A DNA stretch of 64,000 bases from Serilophus lunatus (taxonomy: Eukaryota; Chordata; Aves; Passeriformes; Eurylaimidae): NCBI GenBank assembly GCA_013399895.1, contig VXBA01004182.1, forward strand, positions 195,292-259,291, given 5' to 3'. Within the stretch, counting starts at the first letter, position 1. The number at the start of each line of letters is the position of its first letter. Under the pieces are notes generated by a model. That model saw only the letters and a list, made by a program, of their open reading frames with translations, was not told where the DNA came from and made no database searches. A program made the position numbers and the translations under genes. Shown piece after piece: positions 40,091 through 52,035 of the stretch.

Positions 40091-41195
40091 AATTTGTATT
40101 TGTTTTAAGAAATGCTCATCTACTCCACGGAAGTGCTATGACTGACTCACGAAGAGGAACAAACTAGTGTTTCTGTCTTTATAGTGTGTTTTTTTTTCCT
40201 CTTTATGTACTTTTTAATGTCAAAAAATGAAATTTTCTTTTTAAGTTTTAAATATTATATATTTTAAAAATGTTAATATTTATTTATGACTTCCTGAGTG
40301 AAGAACTGGCAAGCTGGAGTTCTTTACCTAGTGGAGCGGAGCTCTACAAAGGCAATGTCAGGAAGGAGAGTTTAAAGGGTACTGTACTCCTCTTACAAGC
40401 ACAAAAATAGCATCCAATATTCTATAGTGATATTTCAAAAAAAAGAGACTGACAGACAATGGCAATAGAAAACAATGTCAGTTAGACATGACTTAAACAC
40501 TTTAATGCAATGCTAAAAATTTCTGTCTATATAACAGTCAAAGTAAACCTCTATAAGCACAGCAAAACTAAGTAGTCACACGGGGCAATTCCTAGACTAA
40601 AGAAATTCTAATAGGAAAAAACCCAAATAAACAAACTTTATGCTTTTTTTTAAGTTTCTTTGAAATTGGCCAGTGAACAAAAACAGAGAAAAAAGGTACA
40701 CTCAGGTGGTTAGAGATTTTCATTAGAAGCCATAATGAAAAATAGTAGAATTATGCAGGAAAGAATAGCAACTGAAAGTGAGACAAAAACTCATCAATAT
40801 TCTGGGAAAATTTTCATCAGTTTTACATTTTTCAACTATCTATAATTTTTATTCTTTATCTTAACACTTTAAAGGGAAGGGTGGGGCCTGGGGTCTTGTA
40901 TCAGTAAGACAAAAAAAGAACTAATATTTAGAGGACTGTCAGCTATTGGAAGATATTCCTAAACTACTTTATTCTTTAGATTAATGGAGTTCATGTAATT
41001 ATTTATCAATAGAGAGTATTACTTAACATTTTACATATTGTTCAAAAATTTCAATCAAGATAGAAATTTATGTACGTAGTATACATATGCACACTATATA
41101 TGCACACATTTCTACATGTGTTTATAATTTTATGTTTATGTTTACTTCAATTCTTATGTAGAATCTCAAAATCACAAAGGTCATTCATGAGTTTT
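40091..41195. other. AT-rich non-coding DNA
   Basis: No gene or repeat recognised. Confidence 0.5.
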
Positions 41196-42250
41196 TGTGG
41201 TGGTTTAGGACCACTTTTATCGTTTAGAGGCAGGTTCAATAAAGGTGACAGAAAACTGAATAGAGTTTGCAGCAGGAGAACAGTTTATTACAGGGGGTTT
41301 AAATTAGGGAAGTAGGGATAACCCACGGGGACCCCAGAATTACACAGAGGAACACCTGACACGCAGGGAAAAAAAAAATCACAGAAGGGAAAAAAGGACA
41401 AAGGCAACTGTGCTTTCAGCTAGATGGCTAGCTGAAAAAGCAGTGGGGAAGGATAGGAAAAGCAGTCTCTCTCCCTTCCCTCTCTCCTGGAAGCACTTCC
41501 CGGTCCTTCAAGCCCTCTGAAAAACAGAAAAAGAAATGAAAACGACTCCTTCTCACCACCTCCCCGAGAGTTGCTTGCTTGTCAAGATGAATGGGTGGAA
41601 ACCATTCCGTGGGGGCCTGCGAGCACGAAAGACAGGAGCTGTGTGGTTCTTCGAAGAGCTGCCGAAGAGCCAGGGCGGAGCTGGTGCCTTGGCTTTTTAA
41701 GCCTTCTCCTTCTCGTGTGGATCTTGTTGCCCTCTTCCTGATCAAGCCGTCTTTCCATTGGTCCAGCAGGGCCAGGCCCCACCTTGGTTCCGGTGTTTTC
41801 CCATCGGGAAAATCACGAGTTTCAGTCCCACACACCATGTTTGTTTTCATGGGTGCAGCACCTCGGGGAACACCCTGGCGCCACTGCCGCCCCTATCACT
41901 AGTATGGTGCCAGTGTTGGCTCCTCTTCGCTGTCCATAAGTGGCAGCCATGCTCAGATTCCAAACGAGGGCTGGCCTGGGGCGGCCGCATCTGCAACCCT
42001 GCCCCAGCCGCCACCCGTGGGCACGCTGAGGCTTCCCTGCGGCCATGCTCCNCCCAGGGGGAAAATGAGAAACCACCACTGCCAGCCCCAGCCCCAGCCC
42101 CAGCCCCAGCCCCAGCCCGGCCCGTGCCCCTGAGAAACAGGCAGGAGCAAGGACCGTCCCGCCTCCAGCCCCGATCTCAGCTTCCTCCTTCCCCCAGCTA
42201 TTTTAAGGGAAACGGAATTTTACTAAACATGTAAGTGGGGTTTCTTAACA
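41196..42250 (-). mobile_element. ERV 3' LTR, about 1.05 kb, distinct family
   Basis: On the minus strand it starts TGTTAAGAAACCCCAC and ends CCTAAACCACCACA. CCAAT (41757-41761, minus strand) is followed about 60 bp later by a TTAAAAA TATA-like box (41691-41700) and by AATAAA at 41284-41289. A polypurine tract lies immediately upstream (42251-42263), as expected of a 3' LTR, so it is probably the truncated end of a provirus rather than a solo LTR. It contains a (CAGCCC)6 repeat and one N at 42052. Confidence 0.65.
42083..42118. repeat. (CAGCCC)6 minisatellite
   Basis: Six perfect tandem hexamers inside the U3 of the LTR at 41196-42250. Confidence 0.95.
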
Positions 42251-42263
42251 CTCTTCCCCCTCC
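42251..42263 (-). promoter_or_regulatory. Polypurine tract next to the 3' LTR
   Basis: GGAGGGGGAAGAG on the minus strand abuts the LTR's TGTTAAG start. In retroviruses this tract primes plus-strand DNA synthesis. Only a short AT-rich stretch that may be internal sequence follows upstream. Confidence 0.6.
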
Positions 42264-43298
42264 AAAGCCCTTTTCAAACGGCTACAGTTTTTCCATGAAA
42301 CTTTGGGAAGAACAAGCTGATATTTTCTGTTACATCCGCTCTATGTTTGAAAATACTCTCACTATCCCTAATACAGACAGAACCATATACTTTAAAGAAA
42401 ATCATAGTTAGCTGAAATGAAAAACAAGTTAGATTTTAAAATCTGTGTTAGAACTTCATTACATTATACTTAGAAGTTCTAGGTTACTTGTACAATTAGT
42501 GATACCTTTTTATAGTCGTCATAACCATAAAAGTTTAATTAATACTTAAGACACACTCAACAGCTTTTTAAAGTATTTCTTTGTGTACTGCCCAGATCAT
42601 GCTTAGCTACATTAGCTGTAGGTAAAGGATTTTTTTTCATTAATTACATGGCATATTTTTTTTTTTTTGTATAGCATAGTATTTCATATTATTCTCTTCA
42701 TTATATTAAAACCAGAATGTTTAATATTTTTCTTTCACTGATCTCTTTCATTTAAATTTTATTGGAAAGTAAGTTGAGATGGTCCATATTTAGGAAGACC
42801 TTCCCATCCATGAAAATGTGTTTTTCTTCAAAATATACAATATTTGTGTCCTGTGCTTGGTGTTAGTTTTGTTTTTTTCTTTCTTTCTTTTTTTGTTTTT
42901 TTTCCAACAGGATTCACTGTGCACAAATGACAGTCATAAAAGCACATAATGGTTTAGTAAAAGCACTGCAATTTATCATAGTAGAATTCTGTGTCCTATG
43001 CAAACAAATTTAATTTCTGTTGAGTTAAGAAATGAGTACTCTACTGTATTTCATCATTACCTCTGATTCTGTTTTAGGAAAGCTAAATTACTGTTATGAA
43101 AAGCAGAAGATGGTAAGTCTCATGACAGTAAAAGAAGGTTAATGCTACACTGATTCTAAATTTTCCTCTCTCTACTTCTTTACTAGAAATATGTTTCTAG
43201 GTTGTTGGTTCTGCATTATGTCACAGAATTTTCCCAATACAATTTTGTGCCCCTAGGCACTGCAAGAGATTGTTATAAAGTAAACAGATAAACACCTG
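42264..43298. other. AT-rich non-coding DNA
   Basis: The first ~80 bp may be internal sequence of the ERV whose 3' LTR lies to the left. Nothing else is recognised. Confidence 0.45.
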
Positions 43299-44120
43299 CT
43301 GTTATAATTTTAATCTTGTTTATCGGTTGATTTTTTCCCTCTCATACACACTATAGTGAATTTTGGGGTTGGTAACACAGTGCCCGGTGGCCCCAGCAGC
43401 CTCCTGAGCCCATGGGGTGGTGCTCCCTGCCACGGTAGTGGCAGCAGCTGGGATGCGCATGGCGCGTGGCCCGCTCTGCAGCCAGTGAAGTACTGGAGCT
43501 GCTGCTGTGGCCAGATCCCAACTGTATGGGCAATGGAAAAGGCAGCGGTGGTGAGTGAAGGTGGCGATGCTCAGGGCAGTGGCAGTGGGCAGTGGCTTGG
43601 TGGCTTGGCTGCGGTAGAACCTGGGGGTTTCCACGGCATGGGGGATGATGGGAGTTCAAACAGGAACTCGCTCCTTTCTGCATAGTCTCTCGCTCTCTTG
43701 TCATCAGGATGGGAGGGCAGCATGACTTCTTTTCTTAGTGTCTCTGAGACAGCTCTGCTGCACCTGCCTGAGCCAGCTAGAACCCTTTGGAGGGAGACAT
43801 TACACACAGACATCTTCATCCCTATTTTAAATGAAGAGTTGGTGAGAATGCATCTGTCTGATACTGGCACTGCACCCCGCCAGTTTGTGGCTGCTGTTGA
43901 TCTGCAACTGTGAAACTCTGGGCAAAGACTTAAAACCTGACTCAAATGGGAGAAGGTGTTTCTTTTTGTTTTACTACATGTTTTCAGTCATTCTTGAGTT
44001 ACTGTTTTGTGTTCTGGATTTCATCATGTGTATATATATGTATATATATATATATTTAATAAAAGACCTCTTGTTTTCTTTCTCTATATTTTTTGGTCTC
44101 TTGTCAAATTTGAATTGCAT
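43299..44120 (+). mobile_element. Possible diverged LTR with GC-rich U3
   Basis: It begins TGTTATAATTTTAATC, similar to the start of family A copy 2, followed by a GC-rich stretch (43375-43650). A T-rich part then resembles the family A R region (TTTTTGTTTTACTACATG), ending with AATAAA near 44059. No target-site duplication or clear CA end was found. A processed pseudogene 3' end is an alternative. Confidence 0.35.
44030..44055. repeat. (TA)n tract
   Basis: An alternating TA run of about 26 bp with one TG interruption. Confidence 0.9.
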
Positions 44121-45172
44121 AACTGTCTTTGAACAAAGACACCTGCCTAGACTATTTGCAGACAAAACACACAAGATAAATAGCATTTTTATGGAGAAAG
44201 GAGGGATGCAATCAGAGAATAAATGTTAAGGCCATCAATATCTAGGGGTCTGAAGTTAGATTAGGATGCAAATTAGATTAGGATTAGGATTGTCAAATGT
44301 TTCAGTCTAATGCCATCACACAAAAGTTATGGGGCTTTTTTTTCCCTTGTCATTGCCAAATTAAACAGTGCAATTTTATTGTACTGTCCAAATTGTATGA
44401 GATCTCAAGACCTCTTGATGAAAGTTGTAGGTGTTCTTGTTAATAATTTATGTGATGGGAAATGTCTTGGCATATTAAAAAAAAAATATTTTGGGTAAGG
44501 AATTCCCTTTCTAGATGCCAAAAAGGCAACCTAATAATAAGGGAGACTAGGAGAGCTCATGAAAGAGAAATCTATTCGAATTTTATGTATAAAAGTAACA
44601 TTTATTGTTAAATACATCCCTGAGCTACAAATTGTTGAAATATGGGAGACAACTAAGAAATTCTTGCTTTTTCTGTAAGAAAGTGTACGTTAAGTGCTGA
44701 TTTGGAGCAGCTTCTGATCTGTCCAGGGAATATTCTCCTTATATTTTTATTGTACTTGAAAACCCATATGAAATAGTATTATTATTACATTTATGATTAA
44801 TAACATAATACTTTTCTTTCTGCATAGAATGCAAATCAAGAACAATAATCATTAAAAATGACCGCAAACCTATAAAAAAATTATTAGCTCTGCTCTCTTA
44901 CACAGCTCAGAAACCAGCCTGAAGAACATTCAGACTGGAAGAATGGCTACCCCTAAATAATATTAGAGAAAAATTGATTAAATTTTGCAGCCTGAGTCTT
45001 AAAAAGATTTGGTATTTTTGAGATGCTCTATTAAATCTGCAGTTCTCTATCACACAAGTAAGTCTAAAATTAGTATTATTGGTACAGAGTTTTACTCATT
45101 ATTATAGCTAACAGCCATCCTAATTAAAACCATAGATCTGCTGGTATTTAAATCACATTAAAATTAATAGTG
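44121..45172. other. AT-rich non-coding DNA
   Basis: No feature recognised. Confidence 0.5.
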
Positions 45173-45950
45173 AAAGAATTGCATCACTTCCTGGAGGTGC
45201 GCCTCTGGCTGTATCTTCCTCTTCAGTAGCTGAAGTAACAACAGAAGTTTCCATAATCTTCTTGAGTTTGAACAAATCCAGTTCTCTCATGCCATGCCTG
45301 GCCATGGGGCCCACCGGGGTTGGGTGGGGCTGTGCAGGACTCCCCCAAAGCCGGGTGAGGCTTCTTCTTGGATGTGTGTTTCCAAGTGCCTGCGGGGCTG
45401 ACCTGAGCCGGGGCCATGCCTGGCTGCAAGGTCTCCTGGGGCTGTGCTGGGACCGTCCCAAAATGCCAGTAGGGGCTGGCCCAGTGCAGCTCGTGCCTGG
45501 ATGCAGGCCACCCCCAGGGCCATCCTGAGTCTGTCCCCCAGTGCCATGGGGTGGCAGCCCAGCCCTGGCCCCCCGACAGGGATGGGGGTGGCCTCGCCAC
45601 CCTGCCCGGGGGGCATGGGTCTTCTCCTGATCCCCAGAAGCCCCTGGTTCCCTCTCCTGGGTTTCCCAGAGCCTGGCAGCCATGCTAACAGCAGGGAGAT
45701 TGTCTCCAGAGGTGGCAGCTGGCCCCACGGCCATGCTGATGGCCATGGGGGGCGGGGACAGACCCCGGTAGCAGCAGCAGCCCATGCACAGGGAAGAGCT
45801 GCCCCCCCGGGCCAGAATTCCTGCCCAGAGTGAATCTATGGCGGTAGGGGCAGCTCACAGGTCGTGCCTCCGGGCCCCGGGCATTCCCGGCACTGGCAGG
45901 GCGGTGGTGGCGGCCCCTGTCCTCCTGGCAAGAGCAGTCACATGGGCAAT

Positions 45951-45974
45951 TTTTGGCGGGAGAGCCATCTTTGC
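45951..45974 (+). promoter_or_regulatory. E2F-like site followed by a CCATCTT motif
   Basis: TTTTGGCGGGA, then GAGCCATCTTTG, lies upstream of the CCAAT box of copy 4. The second part sits where copies 1 and 3 carry the YY1-like motif. This is motif evidence only. Confidence 0.35.
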
Positions 45975-46077
45975 CTCATGTCAAGATCTTGGCAAGGGGC
46001 GCTGCCCAACGCAGCCATCCAATGGGAGGACAGCCTGGCTGAGAATAAGACCCCCTGTCCACGGGGAATTGGCAGCC

Positions 46078-46086
46078 CATAAAAAG
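46078..46086 (+). promoter_or_regulatory. TATA box of family A copy 4
   Basis: CATAAAAAG at the conserved 59-bp distance from CCAAT. Confidence 0.55.
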
Positions 46087-46577
46087 CCACGGAACACGGA
46101 AGCCCTGCCCCTTTCCAGCTGCCATCGGTGCTGGGAGAAGCACGGCTGCCCCTTCCCTGGTCCCAAGGCCATGCAGTGTCATTGCAGCGGCACCAGAGCC
46201 CCAGCAATGACAACAGAGCATCACCCAGTTGCAACAGTGTGTTATCTTTTTCCCTTGGGTTCCTGGAGGGAGGGTGCTTCTCACTGTTTTTATCTTTCAG
46301 AAGTTCTGAGGGCTGGGAGATACCATCTTTGAGGCGGCTTTCCCTTTCTTCCCTCTGCTCCTCAGCGAACCAGTCTGCTTAGAGGAGCAGTTTGTAATTT
46401 TGGGGGGTTTTATTATTGCATAATATTGTCAGGTAGTTATTTGTTGTATCTGTTTAGTGTCCAGTGGGGCTCCTATACTTCTATAGAGATCCATGGATAA
46501 ATAAGCTGTTCCTGTTGTGCTTCTATTCAGTCTGTCGTCCTGATTGCGTCCCCTAGTGGTGAAACTACCACAGTGTC

Positions 46578-49500
46578 CTATAAATGGAAGTTCAAATTGA
46601 GACTTAATATTCCATCTATAGCCTCATAAGAGCAAAAGAGTGAGAAAATGGTAATTTTCTTTGACATGCTGCTAGGACAGTCCACTATGTACTTAGTTTT
46701 CTGTTGTGTAGAGGTACTGTGGGGGTGAGTCTGAATTGCAGCCTCCAGATTGCTAGACTCTCCTTCTTGCGCTTGCTGTCATTGTAATTAAGACTGTTAA
46801 CTATAATAGTAAATAGAACTTTATACAAATACAGAAATGTAGATTTACTTGTATGATAGATAACTGCAGATTTAATTGCTGACAGAAATTTGCAGTTCTT
46901 CCTGAATTTTTTTCCTTTGCAGTATGTTTAAATTCTTTTTTTTTTTTTTTGAAGATATATATATTCCAAAATAACATGGAAATTGAAATTCATAATATAA
47001 CTTTCTGACTCAATGTACTTCCATATCAGAGATTCTTGCAGGAGCTTGTAGCATGCAGATACAGCTGAATTGCATGAGATTTCAGCTGTGATGCAGATGA
47101 CAATAAGGTTGTTTCCCTGTTTTGAGTCAAATGAGGGGTTAGACTTGCAGGATGAATTTTGGCAGGAAAGTAACAATTTTTAGTCCCTGCACAGAAAACA
47201 AAAAAATAGCTTTATTTTTTTCTATCTAGCCCATAGCTCTGAAGTCCTAGAAACAGGAGTTACACCTATCCTCCCTAGGAAATCTACATCTAGGTTATGT
47301 GCTCTGTCTGGGCAACCTCAAGCACAGCTACAATGACAGCATTTAGTGTGTCTCTTAGGCATCTATGTTGCTGTAATTGTGAAAAAAAAAAAATATAAAG
47401 GGAACGTTTGCACTGTGCTATTTCACTGAAGACATGTCATTTCTGCTACCTGGGAATTTCCTCCATTTTCTCCTAATTTAATTGCTATTTTCTGACTCTT
47501 GTCATTAATTGACAAGGAAACTGAAAAGTCAGAATTTTGGAAAATAACAAATGTTTTGAAGATACTGCCTTTGAAAAAGCTTGATAAGATCTGATTTTCA
47601 GAGGGAGCTTGCCTTTGGTTCGCTGTATTCAAAACCATTAATAACTTAGAAGGTCAAGTCTTTTCTCAGAAGCAGTCCTGTCACTGAAAATTAGCAGGTC
47701 ATTTGAAGTGTCTCCTCATATGTAAGGTTCATATTTCTCATATTTGTCCTATTTGTTCATTGTTTAAATAGTTTTTAACTTGATTCATCTTTTAATCTAC
47801 TAATTGTAAAAAAGTGTTTACTTAAAATATAGGACTCCTTAGACTGTTTCTGAAAAAAAAAAAAAAAAAGGACATTTCTATGAAATATTGAGAGTCCCCA
47901 TGAAATTCTCATTTCTTTTGTTCTACAAATATGAGTACACTCGGGAATAGAAATAGAATTGACAATATCAGCCCCAGTTCAGGAAAATAAGGTATGGGGA
48001 CACTGAAGGTGATTATAAGATCATAATATAAGGAAGTATGTCAACAATGCCTCACAGGAAGTCTTAAATATAGTGTCTATGTTTAACTTGTCACTGATCA
48101 GTGCAGTTCTGTGACAAAGTTTCTTTCCAGCAGCAGACCAAAACTCTCCAGGTCATAGCATTATTTTCATTTGGATAAACAAGCAAAATATTCATAAGAA
48201 ATTAACTCCTTATTTTGAGAAATTAACTTCTGAAGAACTTGAAAATGATTTTTAACCCTACTTTATCTTCTTCTTAATATTTTCTTAACATTTTCATTTC
48301 TATTGATTTACTTTATAAAGTTCTGTCAATTGTTGTATTTAGTGAGAAATGTTGTGAGAGGTTATGTATCTAACCTGTTGAAACAAAACCAAAAGAAAAT
48401 AAAAAAAGAGAAGTAAAGCTGAAGTGGCTTTTAGCAAGGCTATTTTAAATTAAATTGAATTGTAGAACACTAGAATGAAAAGTTTAGGAGCATTAGTTAG
48501 AAAATTTTGACTCAGTTTCTTATCTTTGGATGAAATAAAATATGTTCAAAGTATTTTAGCACTAGAAAATTGTCTTAAGTATTTAACTAAGGATTTAATT
48601 AAGTAAATATTGTGCCTTAATAAGTTCATTAATCTTATGCAATATGACAATTTTAAGTTCACATAAACCATTGTTCAGGGGAAATAACTAAAGTAAAATT
48701 GAAAAAAATACTTCTGTTTAAGAAGAAACACATTAATATCATAATGGAAACTGTTACCACATTTTCTATATTTTAGTGATCTCTGCAGAGAACCAACATT
48801 TCAGACAATCATCATCACATCAGAATAAAAACTTAATATAACACTACATAGTTGTTCAGTTCTGACTTATGCCACAATCTAGTATATAATATAAATGATT
48901 GCTTAATATTTTAGCACCTTTTTTTTTTTCTTTGTGATAATGCTTTATATACATATTAGGGATCCATCTGATTTCATAAGAGGTCATTTCATTCTGCTAG
49001 GACAAAATACTAAAACAAATTATGCCCTATTTTCTCTAATAGTCAGGGGATATGACTTGTAATAAATTTTATAATTTAAAGAATGATTTCTTTTAGCTTC
49101 TACATAACTGTTTGGAAAATAAAATTAGCTTCCATCCTATTATTTTTTTTCTATAGTTTTAGACAGAAGGCAGCTATTATTTTAGAGAATCATACTTGCC
49201 ATTAGTGATGTTTACAACAAAGTTAAAATGTTAGCAGCCATGAATTTTGTAATAAAATAAGATAAAGGTTTTATCTAAGTGAAATTTTGTGAAATATAGG
49301 GTAGAAATTGATAATTCAAAGTAATTAATACAGAAAAATATGCCTTCAGTATCAGGACAGGGTTTTCATTTGTTTTGACTTTTCTAGAAAATCATCTTTA
49401 ACTGATAAATTGCTTGTTAGAGAACCATTGCATCCATTCTTTGCATTTAGGTATAACAAATTCAGGTGTTCCCTGTGTAACTCTTTTGTGCATAAAAAAG

Positions 49501-49865
49501 ATACATGTGCATTTAGAAACAGCAGTTCAGCATAGCATTTAAATTTATGTTTTAAATTCTTGAGCTTTAAATACATTCTTCAGATCAGAGGTTTTGTAAG
49601 TAAATGCAGTCTGAATTATTACTGCTATAGCATACTTATAACCATCTGTATTCCCAGCAGAGAAAGTTGTCACACAGCACAATTTGGAAAGTCCCTCCTG
49701 GAAGTATTATCATTTTCTGTTATATTGCTTAATTTTTAAGATTTTTTTTTTTCTTAATAAGAAAGTACTTTTCCAAAGTAGATTTCTTTGATGTGTTTGA
49801 AAACAAAGCATAAACTTATTAAAACCTGGGCAAAAAGTATTAATTTTGATTCTGTTTCCATGTTT
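46578..49865. other. AT-rich non-coding DNA
   Basis: About 3.3 kb with no gene or repeat recognised apart from short A/T runs (for example about 46936-46950 and 47853-47869). Confidence 0.5.
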
Positions 49866-49870
49866 ACAAC
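49866..49870. repeat. Target-site duplication, left copy (acaac)
   Basis: The five bases acaac abut the 3' LTR on the left and recur at 56381-56385 on the other side of the provirus. Five bases is the duplication length known for ERVL-type integrases. Confidence 0.8.
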
Positions 49871-50391
49871 TGTCCTGGTTTGGACCATAGGGGGCAGTAA
49901 AAGTGATGAGTGACTTAATAGGGAACAACAGCAAACAGTTTATTTATCTAGAGGCTCTATAAACTATGGAACCCCACAAAGACACAAACCGATTACAAAA
50001 AACAACATGACAATATTATGCAATAAAAAACCGAATGATGCTCCTCTGGGCTGACTGCTGTCCTGTGGATCAAGGGAAGGAAGGGAAGAAAGGCTGGCCC
50101 AAAGGTGGTACTGGTCCCACACCAATGCTGATGAAAAGCAATGACAGTGAGAGGAACCCTGAGGTGAACTCAAAGGGGAGAGATACCACAATTCCTGTTG
50201 ACTATGTGGTTCCTCTGCCGGCACTGCCTGAGCTCCGATGCCAGTGCAATGACACTATGTGTCCTAGGGACCCGGGAAGGAGCAGCCTTTTCTCAGCGCT
50301 GAAGGAAGCTGAAAGAGGCAGGACTTCCGTGCTTCTGGTTTTTATGGGATGCCTGTTCTCACTTTTTCTCAGGGCAGCCTCCCAGGTGTGC

Positions 50392-50760
50392 TTCTTCCCC
50401 ATTGGACAGTGACACCGCCCTTCTGGATGAGATCTTGCCAAGCAGCCAATAGGATGTTTCTCACCAAAATGCCCATGTGGCAGCTCTTGCTGCTAGGATG
50501 GGGCCCACCACTGCCGCCCTGTCAGCGCCACAGGTTCCCAGGGCCCAGGGACACCGCCTGAGTGCTGCCTCTGCCNTTCTTCCCCATTGGACAGTGACAC
50601 CGCCCTTCTGGATGAGATCTTGCCAAGCAGCCAATAGGATGTTTCTCACCAAAATGCCCATGTGGCAGCTCTTGCTGCTAGGATGGGGCCCACCACTGCC
50701 GCCCTGTCAGCGCCACAGGTTCCCAGGGCCCAGGGACACCGCCTGAGTGCTGCCTCTGCC
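50392..50760. repeat. 184-bp exact direct duplication around a single N
   Basis: 50392-50575 and 50577-50760 appear identical by eye, both starting TTCTTCCCCATTGGACAG and ending TGCCTCTGCC, separated only by N at 50576. An exact copy joined by one N is typical of a false join between overlapping contig ends. Confidence 0.9.
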
Positions 50761-50782
50761 GCCACACGTCCACTCTGTGTGG

Positions 50783-50834
50783 NNNNNNNNNNNNNNNNNN
50801 NNNNNNNNNNNNNNNNNNNNNNNNNNNNNNNNNN
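50783..50834. other. Assembly gap of 52 N
   Basis: The gap lies inside the GC-rich U3 of the provirus LTR. Its edges are short inverted sequences (TGTGTGG before, CCACACA after). Confidence 0.98.
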
Positions 50835-51477
50835 CCACACATCGGCTGCTGCCACTGCCAGGGTGGGGCCCCGCCCCTTGTAGCTGCCAGCATGGCCAGC
50901 AGGGCCAGCTGCCGCCACTGGGGACGATCCTCCAGCATCATCATGGCTGCGGGGCTGTGCAAACACCAGGAGGTTGGGGGCAGGTGTTGCCAGGTGCCAG
51001 GGGGCCCCCGCTACCCTGCAGGCACCCAGTGATGGACCCAGCACAGCCCCAGGGGTGCCCTGTGTGGCCAGGCGTGAGCTGGGCTGGGCCAGCCACTGCA
51101 GGCACCCAGGGGCAGACCCAGTACAGCCCCGGGGGTGCCCTGTGGCCAGGTACAGCCTCATAGGCACCCAAGGTGCAGGCCAGGTCAGCCCCACAGGCAC
51201 CAGGACACACTGGGAGGCTCTGCAGCCCCTCCGTACCTGCCCAGCTCTGGTCTCGTGCAGCCTGAGAGGGGCAGACTGCACGGTCCGGGGAGCACTCCTT
51301 GCCTGTGGGAATGAGCTTGGCCCCTGCACAGCCTCGGGGATGGCCTCACCGTCCTCACCTGCTTCTCTTCTCAGAAAAAAAAAAACAAAAACAAAAGCAA
51401 AAAAATAAAAAACAAGTTTAAAAGGCAAATCCCTCTCCCCCTGACCTAAAAGACAAAACTGCTTCCTAACCCACTAC

Positions 51478-51640
51478 ATTATCCACTCTTAAACTTTTTT
51501 TTTTCATTAACCTAGAACTTAATTAAACTTTAGAACTATGTATTAAACTTCAACGTGATGACTTAAGGTGTATGCTTAATATTTTGAGGAATTCACTTAA
51601 GCTAGGTAGCTGGATAACTTGGAATATTAAGGGCCAGAAA
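51478..51640 (-). other. 3' non-coding part of the provirus with purine-rich tract
   Basis: Upstream of the 3' LTR (minus strand) lies an A-rich tract, GAAAAAAAAAAG then AAGAGTGGATAA, at about 51478-51506. It is a candidate but weak polypurine tract. The rest is AT-rich. Confidence 0.45.
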
Positions 51641-51960
51641 AGCCTTTGTTAGAGTGTGTTTGCATTTTTTCTATAGATAAGTCAAAACAAAGAGTTAGGC
51701 TTCCAGGCCTACTAGAGGGTGGAAATAGGTGGGGTTAGGTAACAAGTGACCATTCTGTTGGATGCTTAAGGGACATAGTAGTAAGATGGACTTTAGTTGG
51801 ATAGTATGGGGGGAGGGCACCCTAAAAGTTATAAAAATTAAGAGGTTGTTATGATTTTTCACTTTGGTTCATGGACTTTGTGAGTAAAGCTGCACTCTCC
51901 CTTCACCTCTGCAAACGGCGTGTTTGTGTTCTTATCTGTTTCAGGCAAAAACATAGAAAT
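51641..51960 (+). mobile_element. Possible second LTR nested in the provirus 3' region
   Basis: This stretch has LTR-like signals in the opposite orientation to the provirus: TTATAAAAATTAAG at 51829-51842, followed by a conserved-looking CATGGACTTTGTGAGTAAAG (51870-51889) with an AGTAAA variant polyadenylation signal. Edges may be TGTTAGAGTG on the left and GGCAAAAACA on the right, but no target-site duplication was confirmed. It may instead be ordinary 3' sequence of the provirus. Confidence 0.4.
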
Positions 51961-52035
51961 ATACTTTAACTAAAAACTAGGGATTTATCATATAACTGTA
52001 TACTTTAACTTGGAACTACATATTTTAACATAAAA

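Larger units (their letters stand above)
45173..46572 (+). mobile_element. Family A LTR, copy 4
   Basis: About 1.4 kb. The right end reads GTCCCCTAGTGGTGAAACTA, then CCACA. CCAAT (46019-46023) and CATAAAAAG (46078-46086) are 59 bp apart, and the block CCCTTGGGTTCCTGGAGGG is conserved. U3 at 45300-45540 resembles the GGGCTGTGCTGGG-type tandem units of the provirus LTR. TTTTGGCGGGA at 45951-45961 resembles an E2F site. No target-site duplication was found, so the left edge is an estimate. Confidence 0.75.
49871..51477 (-). mobile_element. 3' LTR of the provirus (family A)
   Basis: On the minus strand it starts TGTAGTGGGTTAGGAAGC at 51477 and ends GGTCCAAACCAGGACA at 49871. Correcting for the 185-bp artefact leaves about 1422 bp, of which 52 are Ns, similar to the solo copies. 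AATAAA is about 70-80 bp from the left end. U3 has roughly 75-bp tandem units at about 51015-51180 containing the GGCACCC and GACCCAGYACAGCCCC motifs on the plus strand. The open frames reported across it include Ns and are not proteins. Confidence 0.85.

Noticed and set aside
45153..45833. A 210-codon minus-strand frame at 45.2-45.8 kb
   Set aside because: It lies antisense in the U3 of a family A LTR, is Pro/Gly/Ala-rich by composition and has no domain.
50646..51428. A 260-codon minus-strand frame in the provirus LTR
   Set aside because: It runs through 52 Ns and an assembly duplication in GC-rich U3. It does not represent a protein.
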